A stretch of DNA of 64,000 nucleotides from Pradoshia eiseniae (GTDB lineage Bacteria; Bacillota; Bacilli; Bacillales; Pradoshiaceae). Numbering within the stretch: position 1 is the stretch's first letter; each line of letters begins with the position of its first letter. A program made the position numbers and the translations under genes. Below are positions 34,596 through 43,119 of this stretch, one piece after another. The stretch is from positions 36,260-100,259 of the forward strand of contig NZ_PKOZ01000011.1 in the NCBI RefSeq assembly GCF_002946355.1, given 5' to 3'. The notes under the pieces were generated by a model. The model was not told the origin of the DNA. It worked only from the letters and a program-made list of their open reading frames with translations, and made no database searches.

Positions 34596-35861
34596 ATGCA
34601 ACAGAAAAAGAAGAAAATTCATTTTGCTTGGTGGGTATTGTTGGGATTAGCCATTATGATGGGTGTTGCACGTGGTGGGATCAATAATGCTGCTAGTTTA
34701 TTTTTAACCCCTGTGTCTGAGGACATAGGCGTTGGTATGGGACAACTTACCCTGTATTTGAGTGTTTCATCCATCGCGATGATGGTTTTCTTGCCGTTTG
34801 CCGGAAAAATAATGGGTAAATACGATATTCGTATGATCTTGATTGTAGCCATTCTGTTACAAGGTGGCGCATTCGCGTTATTTGGGATGATGAATTCGGT
34901 ATGGGGCTGGTATCTACTAGCGATTCCGCTCTCTGTCGGTAGTGTGCTTGTGACACAATTGGCAGGTCCCGTTCTCATCAACCAATGGTTTAAAAAACGA
35001 AACGGACTTGCCCTTGGTATTATGATGGCAGCAAGTGGTTTGTTTGGCGCTATCATTCAACCGAATGTAGGAACCTTAATTGCCTCACAAGGCTGGAGAG
35101 CTTCTTACATCATCGTAGGGGTTGCGGCGATTATCATTGTGATACCAGTCGTTTTACTGTTCATTCGTATGTCACCACAACAAAAAGGTTTATTACCTTA
35201 TGGCTTCGAAAAGGCAGAAGGTAACGATTCGAATGCTGCACATACGGTAGAACACAAAGGTGTCACAGCCGCAGTGGCGAAAAAGTCATTGGCCTTTTAT
35301 GCTCTATTATTCTTTTTATTCTTAATTACCGCGGTTGCAAGTTTTGCTCAATTTATTGCCCCTTACGCTCAAAGCATTGGATATGATGTCCAGTTTGCCG
35401 GAAATGTCATGGGTGTGTTCATGTTTGGTGTATTAGTTGGTTCTTTGGTATTCGGTTTCTTGACCGATAAAATGGGTGCAAAGAAAACGACCTTTTTGTC
35501 CATGTTCGTTGGATTGATTTCCGTTTTCTTATTGATCTTCTTACCAGACAATCCACTGGTATTTTCAGTGGCAATCGGATTATTTGGATTTGTTTCCTCT
35601 TCTGTTGGAACGCTAGGACCGTTATTGACTACATCTATCTTCGGCATTAAAGAATATGGCGCGATTTATGGAACGGCAGCATTAGGATTAGCATTCGCAG
35701 GCATTACGGCACTCCCTGCTTATGGGTTTGTATTTGATGCAACGGGCAGTTATCTATACGTGTTATATGCTGTTGCAGCTATGATTCTATTAAGTGTCTT
35801 GTTAATCATCATTGCGTTCAAAGGAAAAGAAACATTAGAAAAAGCGGGTCATTGGGATTAA
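34596..35861 (+). CDS. MFS transporter, oxalate/formate antiporter-like
   Basis: About 421 residues, 12 helices, opening with the FAWWVLLGLAIMMGVARGGINNAASLF pattern and with LAIPLSVGSVLVTQLAGP, typical of the OFA/monocarboxylate branch of the MFS. The central loop (KKGLLPYGFEKAEG) is short. AGGAGGG is 7 nt before ATG 34596; a TTG at 34590 is too close to it. Substrate unknown; organic anions are the family expectation. Single-gene unit with terminator. Confidence 0.83.
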   Translation: MQQKKKKIHFAWWVLLGLAIMMGVARGGINNAASLFLTPVSEDIGVGMGQLTLYLSVSSIAMMVFLPFAGKIMGKYDIRMILIVAILLQGGAFALFGMMNSVWGWYLLAIPLSVGSVLVTQLAGPVLINQWFKKRNGLALGIMMAASGLFGAIIQPNVGTLIASQGWRASYIIVGVAAIIIVIPVVLLFIRMSPQQKGLLPYGFEKAEGNDSNAAHTVEHKGVTAAVAKKSLAFYALLFFLFLITAVASFAQFIAPYAQSIGYDVQFAGNVMGVFMFGVLVGSLVFGFLTDKMGAKKTTFLSMFVGLISVFLLIFLPDNPLVFSVAIGLFGFVSSSVGTLGPLLTTSIFGIKEYGAIYGTAALGLAFAGITALPAYGFVFDATGSYLYVLYAVAAMILLSVLLIIIAFKGKETLEKAGHWD

Positions 35862-35880
35862 GCGATATTGTTAAAAAGCT

Positions 35881-35912
35881 AGCGAAATCACATTTGTGGT
35901 TTCGCTTTTTTA
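35881..35912 (+). terminator. Terminator of the OFA-type MFS gene
   Basis: AGCGAAA and TTTCGCT with AC/GT inside, followed by T run. Confidence 0.85.
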
Positions 35913-35990
35913 GTTAATATGATTATCTCTAGATTATTGCTTTTGAATAATAAGGGAAAATCAAATTTGTGATACCATAAAATGGAGATA

Positions 35991-36027
35991 CCTTCTTCAA
36001 CTAAAGGAGCAGGTTATCGGAAGAAGG
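35991..36027. repeat. Dispersed palindromic repeat, copy 1
   Basis: CCTTCTTCAACTAA, core AGGAGCAGG, TTATCGGAAGAAGG: an imperfect palindrome with an asymmetric GGRGCAGG core. Related copies occur near 36615, 36998, 37567 and 63384. Confidence 0.6.
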
Positions 36028-36086
36028 AATGCAAATTATTGTACCGAGTTTAATGCTTGTACATCCTTAAATAAGGAGGGAGAAAA

Positions 36087-36569
36087 CTGAAATTCATACC
36101 CATTGATTTAAGTAAACATAAGGAGTATGTTATTCCTTTTCGTAGAGATTCTTTCAGTGTTAGCTTTGGTACAGATGAGGAATTTGGAGATGAAAATAAT
36201 TATTTGAAATGGTTACAACAACAGTCAGAAAAAAATCCTAAAGGCCTTGTATTAGTTGTAGACAACGAGCTGCCAATCGGTCAACTTGAACTGACTGTAA
36301 AGGAGTATGAGGGGAAAGAAATTGGTTATGTAAATCTCTATTACCTTATTCCTGAAAAGCGAGGAATGGGTTTGGGTTCCCTTTTACACGATTATGCTAT
36401 TAGATTTTTTAAGAATAATCATGTTCGTGAATATCATCTCCGTGTTTCTCCAACGAATAACACTGCCATTGCATTTTATAAGAAAAATGGAATGAAACAG
36501 ATAAAAACTGAAATGGATGGAAAAATGCTAAGAATGTCTGGCTATATAAAGAACAAACTGATTACGTAA
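36087..36569 (+). CDS. GNAT acetyltransferase, apparent CTG start
   Basis: A 160-residue acetyltransferase. The frame is open from a TAA at 36072 and has AAGGAGGG at 36073-36080, 6 nt before CTG 36087; no ATG, GTG or TTG lies near that ribosome site. From the CTG it reads KFIPIDLSKHKEYVIPFRRDSF, a family-typical N-terminus; starting at the first TTG (36204) would drop about 39 residues of the domain. The acetyl-CoA loop is LIPEKRGMGLGSLLHDYA and the late motif is NNTAIAFYKKNGM. Substrate unknown. Confidence 0.75.
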   Translation: MKFIPIDLSKHKEYVIPFRRDSFSVSFGTDEEFGDENNYLKWLQQQSEKNPKGLVLVVDNELPIGQLELTVKEYEGKEIGYVNLYYLIPEKRGMGLGSLLHDYAIRFFKNNHVREYHLRVSPTNNTAIAFYKKNGMKQIKTEMDGKMLRMSGYIKNKLIT

Positions 36570-36614
36570 TGACTACTCTTTCACAAAAAGATTGTGACAT
36601 ATACTTAAACAAAC

Positions 36615-36696
36615 CGGGGCATTGATCAAGGAGGTTTAATGCTCATTTTTGTTGAATTCCCTATTGTAGAGACGGGGCAGGTTAGCTTAATAAGGA
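36615..36696 (+). repeat. Dispersed repeat, copy 2
   Basis: GGGGCATTGATC, then AATGC and a T run, GTTGAATTCC, and GGGGCAGGTTAGCTTAATAAGG. The same order of blocks recurs at 36998-37080 and 37567-37645. Confidence 0.65.
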
Positions 36697-36771
36697 TTAA
36701 TTTGGTAAAAAATAGTTAGGGATATTCATATCTTTAGAAATACCATTAGAGAATTTGGGAGGAGAGTTGTT

Positions 36772-36963
36772 ATGAAACATACATTAATTGTTTTGCTCTT
36801 TTCGATTGCAGTGTATATAATTCTTATCCTTATTAGTAATGCCATATTTCCTGTTACAGATAATGTTATTATAAATAGAACTATCTCTGGAGTTTTAGGT
36901 GTTATTAGTGTAGCTGTTGCACTGTTAGTTACGAAGAAAACAATTATTAAGAAACCTAGGTAG
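36772..36963 (+). CDS. Small membrane protein
   Basis: 63 residues with two hydrophobic stretches (LIVLLFSIAVYIILILISNAIF and ISGVLGVISVAVALLV) and a basic end. GGGAGGAG precedes the ATG. It lies between two copies of a dispersed repeat. Family unknown; similar two-helix proteins are common orphans in Bacillaceae. Confidence 0.65.
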   Translation: MKHTLIVLLFSIAVYIILILISNAIFPVTDNVIINRTISGVLGVISVAVALLVTKKTIIKKPR

Positions 36964-36997
36964 TTAATCAATTTCAAATTTAAACTTACTTTACTAA

Positions 36998-37080
36998 CGG
37001 GGCATTGATCTAGGAAGGATTAATGCCTTTTTGTGTTGAAATTCTTATGGAAGTAAAGGGGCAGGATAGCGTAAGAAGGA
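36998..37080 (+). repeat. Dispersed repeat, copy 3
   Basis: GGGGCATTGATC, AATGCC and T5, GTTGAA, GGGGCAGGATAGCGTAAGAAGG. Block order and spacing match copy 2 closely. Confidence 0.65.
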
Positions 37081-37106
37081 AATTCCTATTAGAGGTATCA
37101 TCTGAA

Positions 37107-37472
37107 TTACATTTTAGAGTTAAATTTTTGCCCGATTGCCTGTGTTATACCCCAAAATAGAAATCGATAGACAACAGCAATAAGTAATAACATACAAACA
37201 AAGTCAAAAAGGGAGAAAGGTTCATAATCAATTAAATAAGAATTAATAAATATTATCGACAAACACAGTAGCTCCATTAAGGAATCTTTAATTCCGATTT
37301 TCTCATACAAATATTTTGTTTTTTCAATGTTATAGACGTCTTTTAATTCTTCACTAAAATATCCCTTAATAAAGATTAAACCTATTAAATAAGCCCCCAT
37401 AGCAGGTATATAGCCTATATTCAAAACCTGCGTTATTACACAATAAATTATGGTGAATAAGAACAGATACAT
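37107..37472 (-). CDS. Unknown membrane protein
   Basis: 121 residues with about four hydrophobic segments (YLFLFTIIYCVITQVL, YIPAMGAYLIGLIFIKGYF, LMELLCLSIIFINSYLI, FVCMLLLIAVVYRFLFWGI). A GGGGGA ribosome site lies 8-9 nt before the ATG. AT-rich and flanked by repeats. No family recognised. Confidence 0.6.
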   Translation of the reverse strand: MYLFLFTIIYCVITQVLNIGYIPAMGAYLIGLIFIKGYFSEELKDVYNIEKTKYLYEKIGIKDSLMELLCLSIIFINSYLIDYEPFSLFDFVCMLLLIAVVYRFLFWGITQAIGQKFNSKM

Positions 37473-37934
37473 TTTTGAAGTCCCCCTTTTTGTTTATATA
37501 CTTACAATATTATACTTTTAAATATCAAGGATAGGTTTATTTTGGAGGAGATATACTTAAATTATCGAGGTGTTGATCCAAAGAGGATGAATGCCCTTTT
37601 CTGTTGAATTCCTTAATGGGGATATGTGGCAGCATTCCTGTAACAAATGAACAGTGAAAAATCTTCGCTTGTGAAGAATGATACATAAACAAACAGGGGG
37701 CTTTATCTCAATAACGGAGGCAGCAAAAAAGCAGTCTCTATTTTATGGCATTTGCAACAATCCTTACGAAAACAGCCAATAAAAAACAGGTCAATCCCTT
37801 CATATCAATATAAATTTAATGGTTTACCATTAATTGCGCTGCTCACTTAAATAAAATATCTGATAAGTCAGAAAGATGATATATCTATGTCACTATCGAC
37901 GATATAATGGAGTAAAAGTGAAGAGGTGGTCTGG
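37473..37934. other. Intergenic region holding a repeat copy
   Basis: Apart from the repeat at 37567-37645, the stretch 37650-37920 contains another ACAAACAGGGGGC piece near 37690 but no gene that I can support. Confidence 0.45.
37567..37645 (+). repeat. Dispersed repeat, copy 4 (degenerate)
   Basis: GAGGTGTTGATCC, GAATGCCCTTTT, CTGTTGAATTCC, then a decayed GGCAG block. Same order as copies 2 and 3. Confidence 0.5.
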
Positions 37935-38501
37935 ATGGAGGCACGAAACATATTTGATCCATTTCCCGAATTGGAAACCGAACGACTCATCTTAAGGAAA
38001 ATCAGGATGGAGGATGCCCATGATATGTATGCCTATGGCTCCAATCCTGAAGTAACGAAATATATGACATGGAACACGCATCAATCCATTGAGGATACGA
38101 AGGAGTTTTTGGTGTTCGCCCTCTCACAATATGAACAGAAGGAACTCGCTCCATGGGGAATCGAACGGAAAGGCACTGGCAAGCTGATTGGAACGATTGA
38201 TTTTGTTGGATGGAAAATCCCGCACAGAGTGGCGGAGCTAGGCTATGTGCTCTCGCAAGACTTCTGGGGGCAGGGAATAGCCGCTGAGGCAGCGAAGGAA
38301 GTGATTAAGTTCGGGTTTATGAAGATGAACTTGATGCGAATTCAAGCAAGATGCTTTGTGGAAAATACGGGGTCTGAACGGGTCATGCAGAAGGCGGGAA
38401 TGACGTATGAGGGTGTCATTCGAAAAGGAATGTATGCCAAGGGGAAGCATCAAGATTTGAAGATGTATTCCATCCTGAGAGATGAGTACTTTTCTAAATA
38501 A
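37935..38501 (+). CDS. GNAT acetyltransferase, RimJ/RimL-like
   Basis: A 188-residue acetyltransferase of the RimJ/RimL group: ETERLILRKIRMEDAHDMYAYGSNPEV opening, GTIDFVGW, AELGYVLSQDFWGQGIAAEA as the acetyl-CoA loop and RCFVENTGSERVMQKAGM. Such enzymes acetylate protein N-termini or small molecules. AAGAGGTGG precedes ATG 37935; an upstream GTG overlaps that site. Followed by its own terminator. Confidence 0.85.
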   Translation: MEARNIFDPFPELETERLILRKIRMEDAHDMYAYGSNPEVTKYMTWNTHQSIEDTKEFLVFALSQYEQKELAPWGIERKGTGKLIGTIDFVGWKIPHRVAELGYVLSQDFWGQGIAAEAAKEVIKFGFMKMNLMRIQARCFVENTGSERVMQKAGMTYEGVIRKGMYAKGKHQDLKMYSILRDEYFSK

Positions 38502-38514
38502 TAGGTTGTATTGA

Positions 38515-38543
38515 ATGCTTGAAATGACTTCAAGCATTTTTTT
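38515..38543 (+). terminator. Terminator of the RimJ/L-like gene
   Basis: ATGCTTGAA and TTCAAGCAT pair around 5 nt, followed by T7. Confidence 0.85.
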
Positions 38544-38602
38544 GTTGTGTATAAACTCTAGTAATCCAGCATATAGTCTACTAAGAATCTAGTAAGTTAA
38601 AT

Positions 38603-38633
38603 GAAAGAACCAGCCGGAATGCTTGGCTGGTTC
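38603..38633 (-). terminator. Terminator of lexA
   Basis: GAACCAGCC and GGCTGGTTC pair around 9 nt; TTTCAT follows on the minus strand. Confidence 0.75.
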
Positions 38634-38637
38634 AGTA

Positions 38638-39264
38638 TTAATGAATATTTCTATATAGGCCGATGACTTTCCCTAGGATGCTGACATTCTGAAGGATGAT
38701 TGGGTCAAGCATGGAATTTTCAGGCTGAAGGCGGAAATGGTTATCTTCCTTGAAGAAGCGTTTCACCGTGGCTTCATCGTCCTCGGTCATGGCGACGACA
38801 ATCTCGCCATTATTGGCTGTATGCTGCTGGCGGACGATGACATAATCTCCATCAAGGATGCCGGCTTCAATCATACTGTCACCCATAATCTCTAGCATAA
38901 ATACGTTTTCGTCGGCTGGAGCCATATGCTCTGGCAATGGGAAGTATTCTTCAATATTCTCAATCGCCGTGATCGGCTGACCTGCAGTAACCTTACCAAT
39001 CAGAGGGACGCTGACAGAATTGGCTTTTGGAATATGCTCATGCGGATCCATATCCAGTACTTCAATGGCACGCGGCTTTGTCGGGTCACGTCTGATGAGG
39101 CCTTTGCTTTCCAATCTGGCCAAATGTCCGTGAACGGTAGAGCTTGAGGCTAGTCCGACTGCTTCCCCAATCTCTCGCACGGAAGGCGGATATCCCTTCG
39201 TTTTAACTTCTTCTTTAATATATAGTAAGATATCTTGCTGTCGCTTTGATAGTTTTGTTGTCAT
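38638..39264 (-). CDS. lexA: LexA, SOS repressor
   Basis: 208 residues from ATG 39264, preceded by GAGGTG; the frame extends back three codons to a GTG without a ribosome site. The N-terminal winged helix covers about 1-70 ([26 protein letters not shown]). The self-cleavage site is A94-G95 in VTAGQP, and the catalytic pair is S130 (MGDSM) and K168 (ATVKRFF). It represses DNA-damage genes until RecA filaments trigger cleavage. It is divergent from yneA, with LexA boxes between them, as in B. subtilis. Confidence 0.96.
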   Translation of the reverse strand: MTTKLSKRQQDILLYIKEEVKTKGYPPSVREIGEAVGLASSSTVHGHLARLESKGLIRRDPTKPRAIEVLDMDPHEHIPKANSVSVPLIGKVTAGQPITAIENIEEYFPLPEHMAPADENVFMLEIMGDSMIEAGILDGDYVIVRQQHTANNGEIVVAMTEDDEATVKRFFKEDNHFRLQPENSMLDPIILQNVSILGKVIGLYRNIH

Positions 39265-39322
39265 CTCCCGCACCTCTTTATCTGATCTTTACCGCTATTA
39301 TAGCATGAGGCGAACACTAGTA

Positions 39323-39403
39323 CAAACATAAGTTCGATTTTTCTGTTGACACAAAACATTTGTTCGGTTTATACTAAGAACAAGAAATACGAACATACAT
39401 TCT
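39323..39403 (+). promoter_or_regulatory. lexA-yneA intergenic SOS region with three LexA boxes and the yneA promoter
   Basis: Against the Bacillus box CGAACRNRYGTTYG: CAAACATAAGTTCG (39323-39336, 12/14), AAAACATTTGTTCG (39353-39366, about 11/14) and CGAACATACATTCT (39390-39403, 12/14). The yneA promoter is TTGACA (39346-39351), 18 bp, TATACT (39370-39375), so the middle box lies between -35 and -10. Confidence 0.75.
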
Positions 39404-39420
39404 GTGGAGGGGTTTTTAAT

Positions 39421-39738
39421 ATGAAACAAGTTTGGTCTTCTTATTCGTATACCATTATTTTTGCAGTTGGACTTTTTCTGTTAATCTTATTGATGACTTT
39501 CACGAATTTAGAAAAAAGCGATAATCAATATATGCAAGTGAAGGTTGAAAGCGGAGATACGCTTTGGGCCATGGCTGAACAATATGAGGATGCCAATATG
39601 TCAACGACTGAATTTGTGAAATGGGTGAGAGAGGCCAATGAGTTGGAAACGACTCATATCCAAGAAGGCCAGACCATTATCCTTCCTATCGAAAGAAACA
39701 CAGATATCCTGCATTTGGCAGACTCAAATAAGGAATAA
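39421..39738 (+). CDS. yneA: YneA, SOS cell-division inhibitor
   Basis: 105 residues: an N-terminal membrane helix (YTIIFAVGLFLLILLMTF, about 11-28), then a LysM-type domain (VKVESGDTLWAMAEQY to GQTIILPI). YneA delays septation after DNA damage. GTGGAGGGG before ATG 39421 sets the start; the longer open frame runs through the promoter. First gene of yneA-yneB-ynzC, controlled by the LexA boxes upstream. Confidence 0.93.
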   Translation: MKQVWSSYSYTIIFAVGLFLLILLMTFTNLEKSDNQYMQVKVESGDTLWAMAEQYEDANMSTTEFVKWVREANELETTHIQEGQTIILPIERNTDILHLADSNKE

Positions 39739-39757
39739 ACGTTATAATGATAGTAGT

Positions 39758-39785
39758 GAAGGCCGGGGCATTCGTTCCGGCCTTC
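39758..39785 (+). promoter_or_regulatory. Hairpin between yneA and yneB
   Basis: GAAGGCCGG and CCGGCCTTC are perfect 9-bp arms with a 10-nt loop. No T run, so it may tune expression or protect yneA mRNA rather than end transcription. Confidence 0.55.
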
Positions 39786-39813
39786 GGTGCATATCTCGAG
39801 AAGAAATATATAG

Positions 39814-40479
<666 letters not shown>

Positions 40480-40555
40480 TAGATACTTCTTGAAATAGGC
40501 CGCGTTTTTCTATACGATGACAGTAATTGATTTTTTATGAAAAGGAGCAATCCAT

Positions 40556-40786
40556 ATGCTGCCAAAGCACAAAATAAACAGAATAAATGAATTATCCAAA
40601 AAAGCAAAGGCTGGCGGCCTCACAACAGAGGAAGCGAAGGAACAATCCTTGCTGCGCGCCGAGTATTTAGAGTCCTTCAGGTCTTCTATGAGAAATACGA
40701 TTGAGGGCGTAACCATCATTGACCCGAATGGAAATGACGTGACACCTGAAAAGGTTAAGCAAATCCGTAATAAAAGACTCCACTAA
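40556..40786 (+). CDS. ynzC: YnzC, DUF896 protein
   Basis: A 76-residue helical hairpin protein of the DUF896 family, recognised by INRINELSKKAKAGGLTTEE and LRAEYLESFR. AAAAGGAG precedes the ATG. Third gene of the SOS operon; in B. subtilis its equivalent is LexA-controlled, with no known biochemical function. Confidence 0.92.
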   Translation: MLPKHKINRINELSKKAKAGGLTTEEAKEQSLLRAEYLESFRSSMRNTIEGVTIIDPNGNDVTPEKVKQIRNKRLH

Positions 40787-40832
40787 TGGGTAAGAGATAG
40801 TAATAGGTATTTTTAACAATTGAAATTTATGT

Positions 40833-40889
40833 CAATTCTGTAGAATTGCCTAAATAATGTTGTCAATATAACTTTGTATCATTTATAGT
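40833..40889 (+). promoter_or_regulatory. tkt promoter with upstream palindrome
   Basis: TTGTCA (40860-40865), 18 bp, TATAGT (40884-40889). Just upstream CAATTCT GT AGAATTG (40833-40848) is a perfect inverted repeat with a 2-nt spacer; its binder, if any, is unknown. Confidence 0.55.
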
Positions 40890-40929
40890 TAGACTGAAGT
40901 ATGTTAATCGGAAAGGATGTAGACTGACT

Positions 40930-42933
40930 ATGTTTACTGAAAAGGATCAATTAGCAATCACTGCTATACGTACACTTTCAATCGATGCAATCGAAAAAGC
41001 CAATTCCGGACACCCTGGCATGCCAATGGGCGCTGCGCCAATGGCTTATACATTATGGACTCGTTTCATGAACCATAACCCTAATAATCCAGATTGGTTT
41101 AACCGCGACCGTTTTGTATTGTCAGCCGGACATGGATCCATGCTTTTATACAGTCTTCTTCACTTATCCGGATATGGACTTGATATGGAAGAGATCAAGA
41201 ACTTCCGTCAATGGGATTCTAAAACCCCTGGTCACCCTGAATATGGTCACACACGCGGCGTTGAAGCCACAACTGGACCATTAGGACAAGGAATTGGGAT
41301 GGCTGTCGGGATGGCAATGGCTGAGCGTCATTTAGCCGCTACTTATAATAAAGAGAACTATGAATTAGTTAACCATTTTACATACAGTATCTGCGGAGAC
41401 GGCGACTTAATGGAGGGTGTTTCTGCTGAAGCGGCTTCCTTGGCTGCGCACTTGAAGCTAGGCCGTTTAGTCGTTCTTTATGATTCCAATGATATTTCCT
41501 TGGACGGAGAATTGAATATGAGCTTCTCCGAAAGCGTCGCAGACCGCTTTAAGGCCTATGGCTGGCAGTATATCCGTGTAGAGGACGGAAACGACTTAAA
41601 CGAAATCGCCAAAGCGCTTGAAGAAGCGAAAACAGATCTTGACCGCCCAACCATGATTGAGGTGAGAACAATCATTGGGTATGGCGCGCCGAATAAATCC
41701 GGTAAAGCGGCCGTTCACGGCGCTCCGCTTGGTGAAGATGAAATGAAGCTTACAAAAGAATACTATAAATGGACATTCGAAGAAGACTTCTATGTGCCTG
41801 AGGAAGTATACGCAACATTCAAAGAAACAATCATTGATGCAGGTGCGAAGAAAGAAGAAGAATGGAACCATTTATTCGCAAATTATAAAGAAGAGTATCC
41901 AGAGCTTGCAGCACAGCTTGAAACAGCCATTAAAGGTGAGCTTCCAGAAGGCTGGGATAAAGAGATTCCTGTCTATGAAGCAGGCAAAGCTGTTGCGACG
42001 CGTAATTCCGGAGGCGAGGTCCTTAATGCCCTTGCGAAGAATGTTCCGTCCCTTTTCGGCGGTTCTGCTGACTTGGCTGGCTCTAATAAGACCATGCTAA
42101 AAGGCGAAAAAGACTTCTTGCCAGGTTCTTATGAAGGCCGCAACATTTGGTTTGGTGTCCGTGAATTCGGAATGGGCGCTGCATTAAATGGAATGGCGCT
42201 TCATGGAGGACTTCACGTGTACGGCGGTACATTCTTTGTCTTCTCTGATTACTTGCGTCCGGCTATCCGCTTGGCAGCACTCATGAACCTGCCTGTCACA
42301 TATGTGTTCACGCACGACAGCATTGCAGTTGGGGAAGACGGTCCTACGCATGAGCCAATTGAGCATCTTGCTGCCTTGCGCGCAATGCCGAACGTTTCCT
42401 TGATCCGTCCTGCGGACAGCAATGAAGTGGCTGCTGCCTGGAAAGCGGCTCTTACTAGCAAGAACAAACCAACAGCGCTTGTTCTATCTCGTCAAAACCT
42501 CACCACTCTGCCGTTATCTGCTAAATTGGCAGAGGAAGGCGTTCAGAAGGGGGCATATGTCGTATCACCTGCTAAAAAGGATGAAGCAGATGCTATCCTT
42601 CTTGCATCAGGCTCTGAGGTTGGTCTTGCTGTTCAGGCACAAGGCGTATTGGCTGGCGAAGGCATTGATGTATCGGTTGTCAGCGTACCATCCTTTGACC
42701 GTTTTGAAGAGCAATCTGCGGAATACAAGGAATCCGTAATCCCTAAATCCGTTAAGAAACGCTTAGCAATTGAGCTTGGCACTTCCTTCGGCTGGGAACG
42801 CTACACAGGTGATGAAGGCCGCGTTCTAGCGATGGATCGTTTCGGCGCATCCGGTCCGGGAGAACTATTGATGGAGAAATTCGGTTTCACGCCATCAAAC
42901 GTTGTTTCTATCGTAAAAGATATGCTTAAATAA
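40930..42933 (+). CDS. tkt: Transketolase
   Basis: A 667-residue thiamine-diphosphate enzyme of the pentose phosphate pathway moving two-carbon units between sugar phosphates. It shows the N-terminal [14 protein letters not shown], the thiamine-binding GDGDLMEG...NDISLDG region, [19 protein letters not shown], and the C-terminal [19 protein letters not shown] and [18 protein letters not shown]. Length and order are standard. A perfect palindrome lies upstream of its promoter, and a terminator follows. Confidence 0.96.
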   Translation: MFTEKDQLAITAIRTLSIDAIEKANSGHPGMPMGAAPMAYTLWTRFMNHNPNNPDWFNRDRFVLSAGHGSMLLYSLLHLSGYGLDMEEIKNFRQWDSKTPGHPEYGHTRGVEATTGPLGQGIGMAVGMAMAERHLAATYNKENYELVNHFTYSICGDGDLMEGVSAEAASLAAHLKLGRLVVLYDSNDISLDGELNMSFSESVADRFKAYGWQYIRVEDGNDLNEIAKALEEAKTDLDRPTMIEVRTIIGYGAPNKSGKAAVHGAPLGEDEMKLTKEYYKWTFEEDFYVPEEVYATFKETIIDAGAKKEEEWNHLFANYKEEYPELAAQLETAIKGELPEGWDKEIPVYEAGKAVATRNSGGEVLNALAKNVPSLFGGSADLAGSNKTMLKGEKDFLPGSYEGRNIWFGVREFGMGAALNGMALHGGLHVYGGTFFVFSDYLRPAIRLAALMNLPVTYVFTHDSIAVGEDGPTHEPIEHLAALRAMPNVSLIRPADSNEVAAAWKAALTSKNKPTALVLSRQNLTTLPLSAKLAEEGVQKGAYVVSPAKKDEADAILLASGSEVGLAVQAQGVLAGEGIDVSVVSVPSFDRFEEQSAEYKESVIPKSVKKRLAIELGTSFGWERYTGDEGRVLAMDRFGASGPGELLMEKFGFTPSNVVSIVKDMLK

Positions 42934-42944
42934 TCTGTTTTAAT

Positions 42945-42988
42945 GAAGGCTAGTCTTGCGTGCTGCTGCATGCAAGGCGGCCTTTTTT
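42945..42988 (+). terminator. Terminator of tkt
   Basis: GAAGGC...CTTGC pairs with GCAAG...GCCTT, then T6. Confidence 0.75.
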
Positions 42989-43119
42989 ATTCTCTTAAGC
43001 AAGAATCGTAAGTTTTCTGCTCATTCTTGGTAAACTAGAGAGAGAAAGCACACCTGTGCTAAAACAGGCCTATCCACGTATATACATAAGCAATGGACAA
43101 ATGAACAGGAGGCAGTCAG

